Shown here: piece after piece, positions 7,816-17,906 of the stretch | How the letters are laid out: each line of letters starts with the position of its first letter | Position numbering within the stretch: the first letter of the stretch is position 1 | Assembly (NCBI GenBank): GCA_001429255.1 | Contig: LMJI01000001.1 | Span: forward strand, 1,219,256 to 1,283,255 | From: Cellulomonas sp. Root930 | GTDB lineage: Bacteria; Actinomycetota; Actinomycetes; Actinomycetales; Cellulomonadaceae | DNA: 64,000 nucleotides | Direction of reading: 5' to 3' | Position numbers and translations under genes: made by a program | The notes under the pieces: model-generated | Database searches by the model: none | What the model was told of the DNA's origin: nothing | What the model saw: the letters and a program-made list of their open reading frames with translations, nothing else

Positions 7816-10176
7816 CTACTCGAACCGTCGCAGCCTGAGCGAGTTCCCGACCACCAGCACCGAGGAGAGCGCCATCGCGGCGCCCGCGATCATCGGGTTG
7901 AGCAGGCCGAGGGCGGCCAGCGGGATCGCGGCGACGTTGTAGGCGAACGCCCAGAACAGGTTCTGCTTGATCACCCGCAGCGTGCGCCGGGACAACCGGA
8001 TCGCGTCGCCGGCGGAGCGCAGGTCACCGCGGACCAGCGTGATGTCGGCGGCCTCGATGGCCACGTCGGTGCCGGTGCCCATGGCCAGGCCGAGGTCGGC
8101 GGTGGCCAGGGCGGCGGCGTCATTGACCCCGTCGCCCACCATCGCGACGCGTGCGCCCTCGGCCTGCAGGCGGGCGACGACCGCCACCTTGTCGGCGGGC
8201 AGCACGTGCGCGATCACGTCGTCCTCGGAGATCCCGACCTCGCGCGCGGCCGCACGGGCCGCGCCCTCGTTGTCGCCGGTGAGCAGGACCGGCCGCAGGC
8301 CCAGGGCGCGCAGCTCGGCGACCGCCTGCGCGGAGGACGCCTTGACCGGGTCGCGCAGGACCAGCACGCCGCGGGGCGAGCCGTCCCAGGCGACCATGAC
8401 CGCCGTGGCACCGTCGGCCTCGGCCGCGTCGAACGGGCCCTGGAAGTCGGTCGGGTCGATGCCCTGCTCCTTGAGCCACGCGGGCTTGCCGACGAGGACG
8501 CGACGACCCAGCCCGACGCCCGAGTGCGCGGTGCGGACCACGCCGGAGACGCCGTGACCGGCCTCGGCGCGGAAGTCGAGCACCTGGTCGGAGCCGATGA
8601 CGACGCCGTCGCCCCCGGTGGGTCCGTCCGTGCGGCCGGCGGCGATCGCGATGGCCTGCCCGATGGGGTGCTCGGCCAGCTGCTCGACCGCCGCCGCGTA
8701 CCGCAGGACGTCCGGCTCGCCCACGACGTCGACCAGCGCCATGCGCCCCTCGGTCACCGTGCCGGTCTTGTCCAGCACGACGGTGTCGATGGTGCGGGTC
8801 TGCTCGAGGATCTCGGGGCCCTTGATGAGGATGCCCCGCTGCGCGCCGCGGCCGGTACCGACCAGGAGCGCGGTGGGCGTGGCCAGGCCGAGGGCGCAGG
8901 GGCACGCGATGATCAGCACGGCGACGGCGGCGGTGAACGCGGCCTGCACGCCCGAGCCGGTGAGCAGCCAGACCGCCAGCGTGCCGAGCGCGAGCACGAG
9001 CACCACCGGCACGAACACCGCGGAGATCCGGTCGGCGAGCCGCTGCACGGGCGCCTTGCCGGTCTGCGCGGCGGCGACGAGCCGGCCGATCTGCGCCAAC
9101 CGCGTCTCCGCGCCCACGCGGGTGGCCCGCACGACGAGCGCGCCCGAGGTGTTGATGGTGGCGCCGGTGACCTCGTCGCCGGGGCCGACGTCGACCGGCA
9201 CGGGCTCGCCCGTGAGCAGCGAGGTGTCCAGCGCGGAGGTGCCGCTGACCACCAGCCCGTCGGTGGCGACCTTCTCCCCCGGCCGCACGACGAACTCGTC
9301 GCCGACGGTGAGCCGGTCGATGGGGACGCGCCGCTCGGTGCCGTCGACCAGCAGCGACACGTCCTTGGCGCCCAGGTCCAGCAGCGCGCGCAGGGCGTCG
9401 CCCGCGCGTCGGCGCGACCGGTGCTCGGCGTACCTACCGGCCAGCAGGAACGTGGTGACGACGGCCGCGACCTCGAAGTACAGCTCGGGGATCGCCATGC
9501 CCTCCTCGGCCGCCCTGGGCCAGAGCGTGGGCGTCATGGTCATGCCCAGCTCGCCAGCTCCGCCGAGCAGCAGCGCCCACAGGGACCACGCGGTCGCGGC
9601 GATGATGCCGATCGAGACCAGCGTGTCCATGGTCGAGGCGCCGTGCCGGGCGGCCCGGAACGCGGCCCGGTGGAACGGCCAGGCGGCCCAGGTGACCACG
9701 GGCAGAGCCAGCGCGGCGACGACCCACTGCCACCCGGTGAACTGGAGGGCGGGGATCATCGAGATCAGCAGCACGGGGACGGTCAGCACCGCGGCGACCC
9801 GCAGGCGGCTGCGCAGCTCGGTGCCGCGAGCGTCGGTCGGGGCCGAGGTGTCCTCGTCCGGGTCCATGTCGTGGCCGGGCGCCATCGAGTGCCCCGAGAG
9901 GGCGTGCTCGATCGGGTCCATGCCCTCGTGGTGCTCGTGCGGAGGGCGGACCACTGTGGCGTCGTAGCCGGCGGCGCGGACCGCGGCGACCAGGTCGTCC
10001 GTGGCGGTCGGCCCGTCCACGCGGACGTGCGCCGACTCCAGCGGCAGGTTCACGGTCGCCTCGACACCCGGCAGCCGGTTCAGCTTCTTCTCGACGCGCG
10101 CGACGCAGGAGGCGCAGGTCATGCCCTCGATCGCGAGATCGACGGTCCGCTCGCTCCCGGTCTTCATCTCTGTCAC
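7816..10176 (-). CDS. copA: Copper-exporting P1B-type ATPase (CopA family)
   Basis: The 786-residue pump has one N-terminal heavy-metal domain with GMTCASC (C21 and C24) and a histidine-rich linker (about 77-97). It also has eight membrane helices, the intramembrane CPC motif (425-427), the phosphorylation motif DKTGT (469-473), the HP motif in EHPIGQ and the hinge GDGVND. CPC with these flanks marks Cu(I)/Ag(I) specificity. The start GTG at 10176 overlaps the TGA of the chaperone gene (GTGA) and has GGAGG eight bases upstream. The open frame extends back to 10749 but only as a shadow of the chaperone and csoR genes. Part of the csoR-copZ-copA operon. Confidence 0.95.
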   Translation of the reverse strand: MTEMKTGSERTVDLAIEGMTCASCVARVEKKLNRLPGVEATVNLPLESAHVRVDGPTATDDLVAAVRAAGYDATVVRPPHEHHEGMDPIEHALSGHSMAPGHDMDPDEDTSAPTDARGTELRSRLRVAAVLTVPVLLISMIPALQFTGWQWVVAALALPVVTWAAWPFHRAAFRAARHGASTMDTLVSIGIIAATAWSLWALLLGGAGELGMTMTPTLWPRAAEEGMAIPELYFEVAAVVTTFLLAGRYAEHRSRRRAGDALRALLDLGAKDVSLLVDGTERRVPIDRLTVGDEFVVRPGEKVATDGLVVSGTSALDTSLLTGEPVPVDVGPGDEVTGATINTSGALVVRATRVGAETRLAQIGRLVAAAQTGKAPVQRLADRISAVFVPVVLVLALGTLAVWLLTGSGVQAAFTAAVAVLIIACPCALGLATPTALLVGTGRGAQRGILIKGPEILEQTRTIDTVVLDKTGTVTEGRMALVDVVGEPDVLRYAAAVEQLAEHPIGQAIAIAAGRTDGPTGGDGVVIGSDQVLDFRAEAGHGVSGVVRTAHSGVGLGRRVLVGKPAWLKEQGIDPTDFQGPFDAAEADGATAVMVAWDGSPRGVLVLRDPVKASSAQAVAELRALGLRPVLLTGDNEGAARAAAREVGISEDDVIAHVLPADKVAVVARLQAEGARVAMVGDGVNDAAALATADLGLAMGTGTDVAIEAADITLVRGDLRSAGDAIRLSRRTLRVIKQNLFWAFAYNVAAIPLAALGLLNPMIAGAAMALSSVLVVGNSLRLRRFE

Positions 10177-10412
10177 AGCAAGGACCTCCGCGGGGTGACG
10201 GCGTAGCCGGCCTCGACGACCGCCGCGGCGAGCGCGTCGTCGGCCAGGGGCGCGTCGGAGACGACCGAGACCGTCGACGACCCGCCGACGACCAGCTGGA
10301 CCGTGACGTCCTTGACGTTCGGCAGGGCGGACAGCTCGGAGGTGACGGCGGAGACGCAGTGGCCGCAGGTCATGCCGTCGACGCCGAACGTGGTGGTGAG
10401 GGTGGTGCTCAT
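10173..10412 (-). CDS. copZ: Copper chaperone (CopZ-like heavy-metal domain protein)
   Basis: This 79-residue protein is a single HMA domain with the metal site GMTCGHC (C16 and C19). Such chaperones carry Cu(I) to the N-terminal domain of the ATPase encoded next door and to the repressor. GAAGGAG before the ATG is a good ribosome-binding site. It lies between csoR and copA, with a 12-base gap upstream and a GTGA overlap downstream. Confidence 0.93.
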   Translation of the reverse strand: MSTTLTTTFGVDGMTCGHCVSAVTSELSALPNVKDVTVQLVVGGSSTVSVVSDAPLADDALAAAVVEAGYAVTPRRSLL

Positions 10413-10424
10413 CAGGTGCTCCTT

Positions 10425-10706
10425 CTAGCTGCGGACGAGGCGGGCGATGGCGTCGGAGGCTTCCTTCACCTTCGCCGCTCCCTCCTCGGGGGACTGGCGG
10501 GCGGCGTCGACGACGCAGTGCGCGAGGTGGTCCTCGACCAGGCCGATGCTCACGGCCTGCAGGGCCTTCGTGACGGCGGCGACCTGCGTGAGGATGTCGA
10601 TGCAGTACACGTCCTCGTCGACCATCCGTGCGATGCCGCGGACCTGCCCCTCGACCCGGCGCAGGCGCTTGAGGTAGTCGTCCTTGGCGTCCGTGTAACC
10701 GTGCAT
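10425..10706 (-). CDS. csoR: CsoR-family copper-sensing repressor
   Basis: The 93-residue all-helical protein carries the conserved Cu(I) ligands of CsoR: C35 (DVYCIDIL), H60 and C64 (EDHLAHCV). CsoR tetramers release DNA when Cu(I) binds. It heads the operon that also encodes the copper chaperone and export ATPase, and a matching operator lies 45 bases upstream. I chose the ATG at 10706 (MHGYTDAK) because the family begins there, although the frame is open further upstream. Confidence 0.94.
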   Translation of the reverse strand: MHGYTDAKDDYLKRLRRVEGQVRGIARMVDEDVYCIDILTQVAAVTKALQAVSIGLVEDHLAHCVVDAARQSPEEGAAKVKEASDAIARLVRS

Positions 10707-10750
10707 GGGGGCCTCTTTCGTCGTCGAGCGGGTGCTCTTTGCGCAACACG

Positions 10751-10767
10751 ATACCCCCATGGGGTAT
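10751..10767. promoter_or_regulatory. CsoR operator palindrome
   Basis: ATACCCC-CAT-GGGGTAT is a perfect inverted repeat with seven-base arms. It matches the known CsoR-type operator pattern of TACCC/GGGTA arms around G/C tracts. It sits in the gap between csoR (minus) and the Rrf2-type gene (plus), so it could also influence the Rrf2 gene. Confidence 0.85.
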
Positions 10768-10799
10768 TCCGGAGCCGGGCGGGGGGCAGAATCAGCGGC

Positions 10800-11258
10800 A
10801 TGCGGGTCTCGGCGAAGGCGGACTATGCGGTGCGGGCGTGCGCCGAGCTGGCGGCGTCCCCTCACGGGGATCCGGTGCGGGCGGACGACCTCGCCGCCGG
10901 GCAGCAGCTCCCGGTCGCGTTCCTGGAGCGGATCCTCGGCGACCTGCGCCGCGGCGGCGTGGTGTCGAGCGTCCGCGGACGCTCCGGCGGCTACCGGCTG
11001 GCACGACCCGCCGACGAGATCACGCTGGCCGACGTCATCCGTGCGGTCGACGGCCCGCTCGTCACGGTGCGCGACGAGCGGCCGACCGAGCTCGAGTACG
11101 GCGGGTCGGCGGAGGCGCTGCTGCAGGTGTGGGTCGCCCTGCGGGTGAGCGTGCGGGACGTGCTCGACCGGGTGACGCTCGCGGCGCTGGTCTCCGGTGA
11201 GCTGCCCCCGCACGTGCGGGACCTGGGCGCCCGCGAGGACGCCTGGATCAACCCGTAG
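10800..11258 (+). CDS. Rrf2-family transcriptional regulator
   Basis: The 152-residue protein opens with MRVSAKADYAVRACAELA, the standard Rrf2 start. A winged helix follows, with the wing SSVRGRSGGYRLARPADEIT at about 58-77. The three cysteines that bind an iron-sulfur cluster in IscR and NsrR are absent (only one cysteine, C14, is seen), so it belongs to the cluster-free group and its signal is unknown. The start is 33 bases from the CsoR operator with no clear ribosome-binding site. It converges on hemL with only six bases between stops. Confidence 0.88.
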   Translation: MRVSAKADYAVRACAELAASPHGDPVRADDLAAGQQLPVAFLERILGDLRRGGVVSSVRGRSGGYRLARPADEITLADVIRAVDGPLVTVRDERPTELEYGGSAEALLQVWVALRVSVRDVLDRVTLAALVSGELPPHVRDLGAREDAWINP

Positions 11259-11264
11259 GAACGG

Positions 11265-12605
11265 TCAGTCCGTCGGTGCGGTCGCCTGGGCGGCCGCGCG
11301 GACGGCTGCGGGGAGGGCCGAGACGATCCGGTCCACCGCGGCGTCGTCGTGCGCGGCCGAGACGAACCACGCCTCGAACGGCGACGGCGGCGCGTAGACC
11401 CCGGACTCCAGCAGCGAGTGGAAGAACGGCGCGTACCGCCACGACTCGGTGGCCAGCACAGCGTCGTAGTTCCGTGCCCCGTGCGCGGCGGCGTCGGCAC
11501 CGAAGAACGTGCTGAACAGGTTCCCCGCCCACTGGATCGCGTGCGGCAGACCCTCGGAGGAGAGCGCCGCGCCCAGCTCGGTGCGCAGCTGCGCGGAGAC
11601 GGCGTCGACCCGGGCGTACACGTCCAGGTCGGCCAGCCGCAGCGTCGCCAGGCCGGCCGCGGTCGCCACCGGGTTCCCGGACAGCGTGCCCGCCTGGTAC
11701 ACGGGGCCGACGGGGGCCAGCAGCGCCATGACGTCCCGGCGCCCACCGACCGCGGCGACCGGCAGGCCGCCGCCGATGACCTTGCCGAACGTGTGCAGGT
11801 CCGCCGACCAGCCCTCGCGCAGCCCCTCGAGGCCCCACCAGCCGGAGTACCCGACGCGGAAGCCCGTGAGGACCTCGTCCTGGATGAGCAGCGAGCCGTG
11901 CTCGAGCGTGAGACGGCGCAGCGACGCGTTGAAGCCGGGCAGCGGTGGGACGACACCCATGTTGGCGGGCGCCGCCTCGGTGATCACGGCGGCGATGCGG
12001 TCCCCGTGCGCGGCGAACACGGCCTCGATGGCCTCGACGTCGTTGTAGGGCACGACGATCGTCTCCCCGGCGACCGCGGCGGAGACGCCGGCCGAGTCGG
12101 GCAGGCCGAGGGTCGCGACGCCGGAACCGGCCGAGGCCAGGAGCGCGTCGACGTGGCCGTGGTAGCAGCCGGCGAACTTCACGATCAGGTCCCGGCCGGT
12201 GAACGCCCGGGCGAGACGCAGGGCGGTCATGGTCGCCTCGGTGCCGGTGGACACCAGGCGCACCTTCTCGGCCGGGGGGACCCGCGAGCGGATCTCGTCG
12301 ACCAGGTCCACCTCGGTGACCGTGGGGGCGCCGAAGCTCAACCCGCGTCCGGCGGCCTCGCGGACCGCCTCCACGACCTCGGGGTGTGCATGGCCGAGGA
12401 GGGCCGGGCCCCAGGAGCCGACCAGGTCGACATACTCGTTGCCGTCGACGTCCGTGACGTAGGCGCCCTGGGCGGACGCGAGGAACCGGGGGGTGCCGCC
12501 GACGTTGCCGTACGCGCGGACGGGGGAGTTGACCCCGCCGGGGATGACGGCCTTCGCGCGCGCGAACACCGTCTCGCTCGTCGTCGCGTTGGTGGTGACG
12601 CTCAT
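11265..12605 (-). CDS. hemL: Glutamate-1-semialdehyde 2,1-aminomutase
   Basis: This 446-residue PLP enzyme converts glutamate-1-semialdehyde to 5-aminolevulinate, the second step of the C5 heme pathway started by HemA. The PLP lysine is K275 in [22 protein letters not shown] near the N-terminus and [15 protein letters not shown] at 119-133 are family signatures. The start ATG overlaps the hemB stop (ATGA), making it the last gene of the hemE-to-hemL run. Length is normal for the family. Confidence 0.97.
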   Translation of the reverse strand: MSVTTNATTSETVFARAKAVIPGGVNSPVRAYGNVGGTPRFLASAQGAYVTDVDGNEYVDLVGSWGPALLGHAHPEVVEAVREAAGRGLSFGAPTVTEVDLVDEIRSRVPPAEKVRLVSTGTEATMTALRLARAFTGRDLIVKFAGCYHGHVDALLASAGSGVATLGLPDSAGVSAAVAGETIVVPYNDVEAIEAVFAAHGDRIAAVITEAAPANMGVVPPLPGFNASLRRLTLEHGSLLIQDEVLTGFRVGYSGWWGLEGLREGWSADLHTFGKVIGGGLPVAAVGGRRDVMALLAPVGPVYQAGTLSGNPVATAAGLATLRLADLDVYARVDAVSAQLRTELGAALSSEGLPHAIQWAGNLFSTFFGADAAAHGARNYDAVLATESWRYAPFFHSLLESGVYAPPSPFEAWFVSAAHDDAAVDRIVSALPAAVRAAAQATAPTD

Positions 12606-13591
12606 CGGATCTCCTCTGCCAGCCATCCGGCCAGCTCTGTCGCAGAGTACGTAAGCACGTGATCGGCACCGGCACGACGGATGCTGAGCACGGACTCCAG
12701 GATCGCCCGTCTGCGCTCGATCCACCCTCGCGCGGCGGCGGCCTCGATCATGGCGTATTCGCCGGACACCTGGTAGGCCGCGACCGGAACTGACGACATG
12801 GCGGCCACGTCGGCCAGGATGTCGAGGTACGCCAGCGCGGGCTTGACCATGACGACGTCGGCGCCCTCCGCGATGTCGAGGGCCACCTCACGGACGGCCT
12901 CGCGACGGTTCGCCGGGTCCATCTGGTAGGTCCGGCGGTCGCCCTCGAGCTGGGACTCGACCGCGTCGCGGAACGGACCGTAGAACGCCGACGCGTACTT
13001 GGCGGCGTAGGCCAGCACGGCGACGTCGTCGCGACCCGCGGCGTCGAGGGCGTCGCGCACGCACCCGACCTGGCCGTCCATCATGCCGCTGAGCCCCACC
13101 AGGTGGGCGCCCGCCTCGGCCTGCGCGAGGGCCATCTCCGCGTACCGCACGAGGGTCGCGTCGTTGTCCACGGCCCCGCCCGGGGTCAGGACCCCGCAGT
13201 GCCCGTGGTCGGTGAACTCGTCGAGGCACAGGTCGGCCTGGACGACGAGCGCGTCACCCACCTCGGCGACCGTGTCCGCGATCGCGAGGTTGAGGATGCC
13301 GTTCGGGTCCGTGGCCTGCGACCCGATCGCGTCCCGGACGGTCGGGATCGCGAAGAGCATCACGCCGCCGAGCCCTGCACCGGCCGCCTCGGCGACCGCC
13401 TTCCGCAGCGAGTCCCGGGTGTGCTGGTGGACGCCCGGCATGGAGCTGATCTCGCGGGGCTCGGTCAGACCCTCCTTGACGAACACCGGGAGCACCAGCT
13501 GTGCCGCGTCGAGGCGTGTCTCGGCCGTCAGGCGGCGCAGCGCCGGGGTGGCGCGCAGACGCCGGGGGCGGATCCTGCGGGCGTTCGTCAT
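12602..13591 (-). CDS. hemB: Delta-aminolevulinic acid dehydratase (porphobilinogen synthase)
   Basis: The 329-residue enzyme condenses two 5-aminolevulinate molecules into porphobilinogen. The two active-site lysines are K198 ([11 protein letters not shown]) and K250 ([12 protein letters not shown]). The metal region [16 protein letters not shown] (121-135) retains cysteines at 122 and 132, suggesting partial zinc ligation. The start overlaps the hemD stop by one base (TGATG). Confidence 0.97.
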   Translation of the reverse strand: MTNARRIRPRRLRATPALRRLTAETRLDAAQLVLPVFVKEGLTEPREISSMPGVHQHTRDSLRKAVAEAAGAGLGGVMLFAIPTVRDAIGSQATDPNGILNLAIADTVAEVGDALVVQADLCLDEFTDHGHCGVLTPGGAVDNDATLVRYAEMALAQAEAGAHLVGLSGMMDGQVGCVRDALDAAGRDDVAVLAYAAKYASAFYGPFRDAVESQLEGDRRTYQMDPANRREAVREVALDIAEGADVVMVKPALAYLDILADVAAMSSVPVAAYQVSGEYAMIEAAAARGWIERRRAILESVLSIRRAGADHVLTYSATELAGWLAEEIR

Positions 13592-14418
13592 CACAGCTCC
13601 TCGGGGCTGGGGATCGGGCCGGGCAGCACGGTGGTGACCGCGCGGGTCAGGGCGTCGACCATGCCGAGCATCGTCTGCTCGGTGGCGATGCCGGCCAGCG
13701 GCAGGCCCAGGCGGGCGGCCTCCGCGGCGGTCGACGGGCCGATGCCGATCATCAACGTGGTGGTGGGGGGTGGACCCAGGCGCGCGGCGAGCTCCCGGAC
13801 GGTGCTCGCCGAGGTGAGCAGGGCGGCGCGGATGGTGCCGTCGGTCCAGGCCTCGCGGACGTCGTCGGGGGGCGGCGCCGCCGACACGGTGCGGTAGGCG
13901 ACGACGTCGGTGACCTCCCACCCGCGCTCCCGCAGCCCGTCGGAGACCGTCGCCGCCGCCAGGTCGCCGCGCGGGAAGAGCACACGGGCGGACTCGCCGG
14001 CCTCCGGCCACGCCTCGACCAGGGCGCGGGAGGTGGACTGGCCGCGCGGCACCAGGTCCGGCTCGACGCCGGCCTCGCGCAGCGCACGCGCCGTGCCGGG
14101 CCCGATGGCGGCGACGCGCACCTGCCCGTCGGCGAGCAGCTGCGTGAGGCTGCCGGCGCTCTCCTGCGCGCGGTCCACCAGCACCGGGACCGCGGCCGCG
14201 CTGGTGAGCACGAGCCACGCGTACCACCCGGACTCCAGGGCCAGCAGGGCGTCGTCCAGCTCGGTCGGGTCCTCGGGGGGCACGGTCTCGATGAGGGGCA
14301 CGACGACGGCCTCGGCACCGGCGGCGGCGAGCGCGACCTCGGCGGGGCTGCGGCCGGCGGAGGGGCGGGGGACCAGCACGCGCCAGCCGGAGAGCGGGAG
14401 GACGGGCGTGGCGGTCAT
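13591..14418 (-). CDS. hemD: Uroporphyrinogen-III synthase
   Basis: The 275-residue protein has the loose HemD pattern: [11 protein letters not shown] at the N-terminus, [11 protein letters not shown] in domain 1, [20 protein letters not shown] in the middle, and [11 protein letters not shown] and [14 protein letters not shown] in domain 2. It closes hydroxymethylbilane with inversion of ring D. Here it stands alone, without the fused methyltransferase domain seen in some actinobacteria. The start overlaps the hemC stop (ATGA). Confidence 0.92.
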   Translation of the reverse strand: MTATPVLPLSGWRVLVPRPSAGRSPAEVALAAAGAEAVVVPLIETVPPEDPTELDDALLALESGWYAWLVLTSAAAVPVLVDRAQESAGSLTQLLADGQVRVAAIGPGTARALREAGVEPDLVPRGQSTSRALVEAWPEAGESARVLFPRGDLAAATVSDGLRERGWEVTDVVAYRTVSAAPPPDDVREAWTDGTIRAALLTSASTVRELAARLGPPPTTTLMIGIGPSTAAEAARLGLPLAGIATEQTMLGMVDALTRAVTTVLPGPIPSPEEL

Positions 14419-15386
14419 CGGACGGCGCCCAGCACGGCGAGGTCGGCGGCGCCGGCGGCGAGGAGCGTCTCGGCGAGCTCCACGCCCAGGCGACGGGCGT
14501 CGTCCAGGCTGTCGGCGCCGAGCGTGGTCGCGCCGCCGCGGCGCAAGGCGGCGGTGCCGTCGGGGCGGGCGATCACGGCCTCCAGGCTCAGCGACCGGCC
14601 ATGGTCGGCCAGGTGGGCGGTGGCTCCGATGGGCGCGGCGCACCCGGCCTCGAGCCGCGCGAGCAGGGACCGCTCGGCGACCACGGCCAGGTGGGTGGGC
14701 CGGTGGTCGAGCGCCCGGAGCGCCGCGTCAAGGGATGTGCCGGGGACCAGGTCGGAGCTGCGGACCTCCACGGCCAGCGCGCCCTGTCCGGGTGCCGGTG
14801 CCATGACGTCCGGTCCGAACACCTCGGTCATCGCATCGAGGCGGCCCAGCCGGGCCAGACCGGCGCGCGCCAGGACCACCGCGTCGAGGTCACCCGTACC
14901 GCTGCGGGCACCCGCCACGCGGCCGAGGCGGGTGTCGACGTTGCCGCGGATGTCGACCACCACGAGGTCGGGGCGGGCGGCGAGCAGCTGGGCGGCCCTG
15001 CGCGGGGACCCGGTGCCGACGGTGGCGCCCTGCGGCAGCTCGGCCAGCGTCAGGCCGTTGCGGGCGCACAGGGCGTCGCTGGGGTCCTCGCGCGCAGGGA
15101 CGACCATCGACAGTCCCTCGACGTCGCCCGTGGGCAGGTCCTTGAGCGAGTGCACCGCGACGTCGCACCGACCGTCGAGGAGGGCGTCCCGCAGCGCGGT
15201 CACGAAGACTCCCGTGCCGCCCAGGCTCTGCAGCGAGCCGGTCAGCCGGTCGCCGTCCGTGCGGATGTGGACGGTCTCGAGGGTGAGGTCGCCGCGCCCC
15301 AGGGTGCTGAGGGCGTCGACCACGTGGCCGGTCTGGGTGAGCGCGAGGGCGCTCGCGCGGGTGCCGACGCGGACGTGCTGGAGCAT
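14415..15386 (-). CDS. hemC: Hydroxymethylbilane synthase (porphobilinogen deaminase)
   Basis: This 323-residue enzyme polymerises four porphobilinogens. C249 ([10 protein letters not shown]) carries the dipyrromethane cofactor and D83 (HSLKDLP) is the catalytic aspartate. The ATG at 15386 ([12 protein letters not shown]) matches the usual N-terminus; GAGAGGGA upstream is a modest ribosome-binding site. A 163-base gap with palindromes and repeats separates it from hemY, so hemC-hemD-hemB-hemL may have its own promoter. Confidence 0.96.
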   Translation of the reverse strand: MLQHVRVGTRASALALTQTGHVVDALSTLGRGDLTLETVHIRTDGDRLTGSLQSLGGTGVFVTALRDALLDGRCDVAVHSLKDLPTGDVEGLSMVVPAREDPSDALCARNGLTLAELPQGATVGTGSPRRAAQLLAARPDLVVVDIRGNVDTRLGRVAGARSGTGDLDAVVLARAGLARLGRLDAMTEVFGPDVMAPAPGQGALAVEVRSSDLVPGTSLDAALRALDHRPTHLAVVAERSLLARLEAGCAAPIGATAHLADHGRSLSLEAVIARPDGTAALRRGGATTLGADSLDDARRLGVELAETLLAAGAADLAVLGAVR

Positions 15387-15549
15387 GCCGTCAGTGTCCC
15401 TCTCCGTCGCGGGGATGTCGAAGTGCGAGGAAATCACGAAATCCTGTGACGACGTCGTGACAACCTGTCAGAAAATGCCGACCGAGAATGTGACCTGCGA
15501 CATTCTTCCACTGCGTGGCGACGCGTTGTCAGAAAATGACGAATTGGTG
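15387..15549 (-). promoter_or_regulatory. hemY-hemC intergenic region with palindrome and repeated boxes
   Basis: This 163-base gap is less GC-rich than its surroundings. It holds TGTgACGACGTCGTgACA (15445-15462), an 18-base palindrome with one mismatched pair. It also holds two exact copies of TGTCAGAAAATG (15466-15477 and 15527-15538) spaced 61 bases. No such gap exists elsewhere in the hem run, where genes overlap, so a promoter or operator for the hemC-D-B-L half is likely. I cannot name the regulator. Confidence 0.5.
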
Positions 15550-16842
15550 TCAGAGCACGGATCGCGCAGCACCGCGGGCGTCGGGGATCACCGAGGCGAG
15601 CCCGTTCCCGGCCACCCACGCGCCGCACACCGCCACGCCGGGCAGCGCCTCCACCGCGGCGCGGACCTCGCCGACCACGCGGGCGTGCTCGGCGCTCGGC
15701 CGCGGGAGCGCCTGCGTCCACCGGACCACCGCGTGGCCCACCAGCTGCTCCGGGCTCAGCGGGGTGCCCAGGAGCACGGCGGCGTCGCGCAGCGCGGTGT
15801 CGACGTCGGGCTCCGCGCCCTCCTCGCCCGCCCGGCCGTAGGAGAGCCGCACGACGTGCCGGCCGGCGCCGGCGGCCTCCGCGAGCCAGGCCCACTTGGC
15901 GGTGCCGTGCGTGAGCGCCTTCGCGGAGACGTCCGTGGCCTCGCGGGCGACGAGGACCCCCGTGCCGCGCGGGGCGGCGTCGAGCGCCGGGGCGTCGAGC
16001 ACGAGCGTGACCAGGGTGACCAGCGCCCCCGGGTCCGGGTGGCCCACCGGCAGGCCGAGCAGGTCCACGGCGGCCGGGGTGGCGAGCACCCACCGGTCCG
16101 TGCGCTCGTCGTCCAGGGACGTCACCGTCGCGCGGGTGCGGATCGTGCCCCCGTGGGCCTCGATGTCCGCGACGAGGGCGTCCACGAGCACGTGCAGCCC
16201 GCCGTCGATCCCCTGCACCGCCGAGCCGGCCGGGGCCGAGGCGCGCAGGCTCCTGACCGCCCGGGCGAGGGAGCCGCGCTCGCGGCGGAGGGCGTCGGGC
16301 AGGCCGGGCGAGACCGCATCGACCGCGAGATCGTCGGGATCCGCGGCGTGCACGCCACCGACCACCGGCCGCACCAGGCGGTCCAGCACCCGGGCGCCCA
16401 TGCGCCGGCGGACCAGCTCCCCGAGCGTGTCCGCGCTGGACGGCGGGAGCGCGAGGTCGAGGCTCGCGCGCAGGGCGCCCCGCAGGCCGATCGTCCGGCG
16501 CACGTCGGCCGCCCAGGGGTCGGCGGGGATGCCGAGCAGGCCGGTGCGCGGGAGCGGGCCGTCCCCGTGCGGCAGGTGCACCCACGAGCCGTGCGGCTCG
16601 GGCGTCCGGACGCGGTCCGTCAGGCCGAGCTCGTCGAGGAGCGCGGCGACCACGCCGCCGCGGGTGGCGAACGACTCCGCGCCGGCGTCGAGCCGCAGCC
16701 CGGCGACCGTGTGCCCGCGGACCGCCCCGCCGGGCGCGTCGCGGCCCTCGAGCACCAGCGTCCGCAGCCCCTCGCGGGCCAGCTCCCGCGCAGCGACGAG
16801 CCCCGCGATCCCGCCGCCGACGACGACCGCGTCCCAGGTCAT
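15550..16842 (-). CDS. hemY: Coproporphyrinogen III / protoporphyrinogen oxidase (HemY/CgoX family)
   Basis: The 430-residue flavoprotein has an N-terminal FAD dinucleotide-binding motif GGGIAGL (9-15) with the acidic strand end VLEGRDAPGG, and a C-terminal FAD contact AGNGLASVIPDARGAA. In actinobacteria this enzyme generally oxidises coproporphyrinogen III to coproporphyrin III. HemH (ferrochelatase) and HemQ/ChdC, needed to finish heme by that route, are not in the window. It overlaps the hemE stop by one base. Confidence 0.92.
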   Translation of the reverse strand: MTWDAVVVGGGIAGLVAARELAREGLRTLVLEGRDAPGGAVRGHTVAGLRLDAGAESFATRGGVVAALLDELGLTDRVRTPEPHGSWVHLPHGDGPLPRTGLLGIPADPWAADVRRTIGLRGALRASLDLALPPSSADTLGELVRRRMGARVLDRLVRPVVGGVHAADPDDLAVDAVSPGLPDALRRERGSLARAVRSLRASAPAGSAVQGIDGGLHVLVDALVADIEAHGGTIRTRATVTSLDDERTDRWVLATPAAVDLLGLPVGHPDPGALVTLVTLVLDAPALDAAPRGTGVLVAREATDVSAKALTHGTAKWAWLAEAAGAGRHVVRLSYGRAGEEGAEPDVDTALRDAAVLLGTPLSPEQLVGHAVVRWTQALPRPSAEHARVVGEVRAAVEALPGVAVCGAWVAGNGLASVIPDARGAARSVL

Positions 16843-17906
16843 CAGATGTCGTGGACCAGCTGGGCGACCCGCGTCAGGACGGTCGGATCAGTCTCCGGAG
16901 GCACCCCGTGACCCAGGTTCACCACGTGCCCGGGCGCCACCGACCCGCGCGCCACGACGTCACGGACGTGCGCCTCCAGCACCGGCCAGGGAGCGGCCAG
17001 CAGCGCCGGGTCGATGTTCCCCTGCAGCGGCGTGGTGCCGCCGAGCCGCCGGTTCGCCTCGTCCAGCGGCAGGCGGTAGTCGACGCCGATGACGTCCGCG
17101 CCGACGTCCCGCATGGCGCCCAGCAGCTCGCTGGTGCCGGTGCCGAAGTGGACCTTCTTCACGCCCAGGTCCTGGACGTGGCTCAGGGCGCGGGCAGACG
17201 CGGGCGCGACGTGGGCCGTGTAGTCGGCCAGTCCGAGCGAGCCCGCCCAGGAGTCGAAGAGCTGCGTCGCGCTGGCGCCGGCCAGCACCTGCGCGCGCAG
17301 GAACGCCCCGGTCACGTCCGCGGCCCACTCGGTGAGCGCGGTCCACGTGGCGGGGTCGGCGTGCATGAGGGTGCGGGCGGCCAGGTGGTCGCGCGACGGC
17401 CCGCCCTCGACCAGGTACGCGGCGAGCGTGAAGGGTGCGCCTGCGAAGCCGATGAGGGGCGTGGAGCCGAGGGCCGCGACCGTGAGCGCGACGCCCTCGG
17501 AGACCGGCTGCAGCGCCTGCGGGGTCAGCGGGCCGAGGTCGCGCAGGCGTGCGACGTCGTCGGCCGTCCGGACGGCGGAGCCCATCACGGGTCCGACGCC
17601 GGGCTTGATCTCCACGTCGACGCCCGCGAGCTTGAGGGGCACGACGATGTCCGAGAAGAAGATCGCCGCGTCCACGTCGTGCCGGCGCACCGGCTGCAGG
17701 GTGATCTCGCTGGCCAGCGCCGGGTCCAGGCAGGCGTCGAGCATGGCCGTGCCGACGCGCGCCTCGCGGTACTCCGGCAGGGACCGTCCGGCCTGCCGCA
17801 TGAACCACACCGGCCGCCGCTCGGGCCGCTCACCGGAATAGGCGCGCACGAGCGAAGAATTCTCCGTGCGGCCGTCGACGAGGGGGTGCGAGGAAGGAAG
17901 GTTCAC
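16842..17906 (-). CDS. hemE: Uroporphyrinogen decarboxylase
   Basis: The 354-residue enzyme removes four carboxylates from uroporphyrinogen III. FMRQAGRSLPEYR near the N-terminus is the substrate-binding signature. GFAGAPFTLAAYL and QLFDSWAG are further conserved blocks. I start it at GTG 17906 (MNLPSSHPLVDG) because homologues begin about there. A TTG at 17927 is also in frame but would run into the divergent promoter. No ribosome-binding site is visible, so the transcript may be leaderless. Confidence 0.95.
   Translation of the reverse strand: MNLPSSHPLVDGRTENSSLVRAYSGERPERRPVWFMRQAGRSLPEYREARVGTAMLDACLDPALASEITLQPVRRHDVDAAIFFSDIVVPLKLAGVDVEIKPGVGPVMGSAVRTADDVARLRDLGPLTPQALQPVSEGVALTVAALGSTPLIGFAGAPFTLAAYLVEGGPSRDHLAARTLMHADPATWTALTEWAADVTGAFLRAQVLAGASATQLFDSWAGSLGLADYTAHVAPASARALSHVQDLGVKKVHFGTGTSELLGAMRDVGADVIGVDYRLPLDEANRRLGGTTPLQGNIDPALLAAPWPVLEAHVRDVVARGSVAPGHVVNLGHGVPPETDPTVLTRVAQLVHDI

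Noticed and set aside
10177..10749. N-terminal extension of the copper ATPase by about 190 residues.
   Set aside because: The extension is out of frame with the copZ and csoR genes it would overlap and encodes a low-complexity Arg-rich sequence. A GTG with a good ribosome-binding site sits at 10176.
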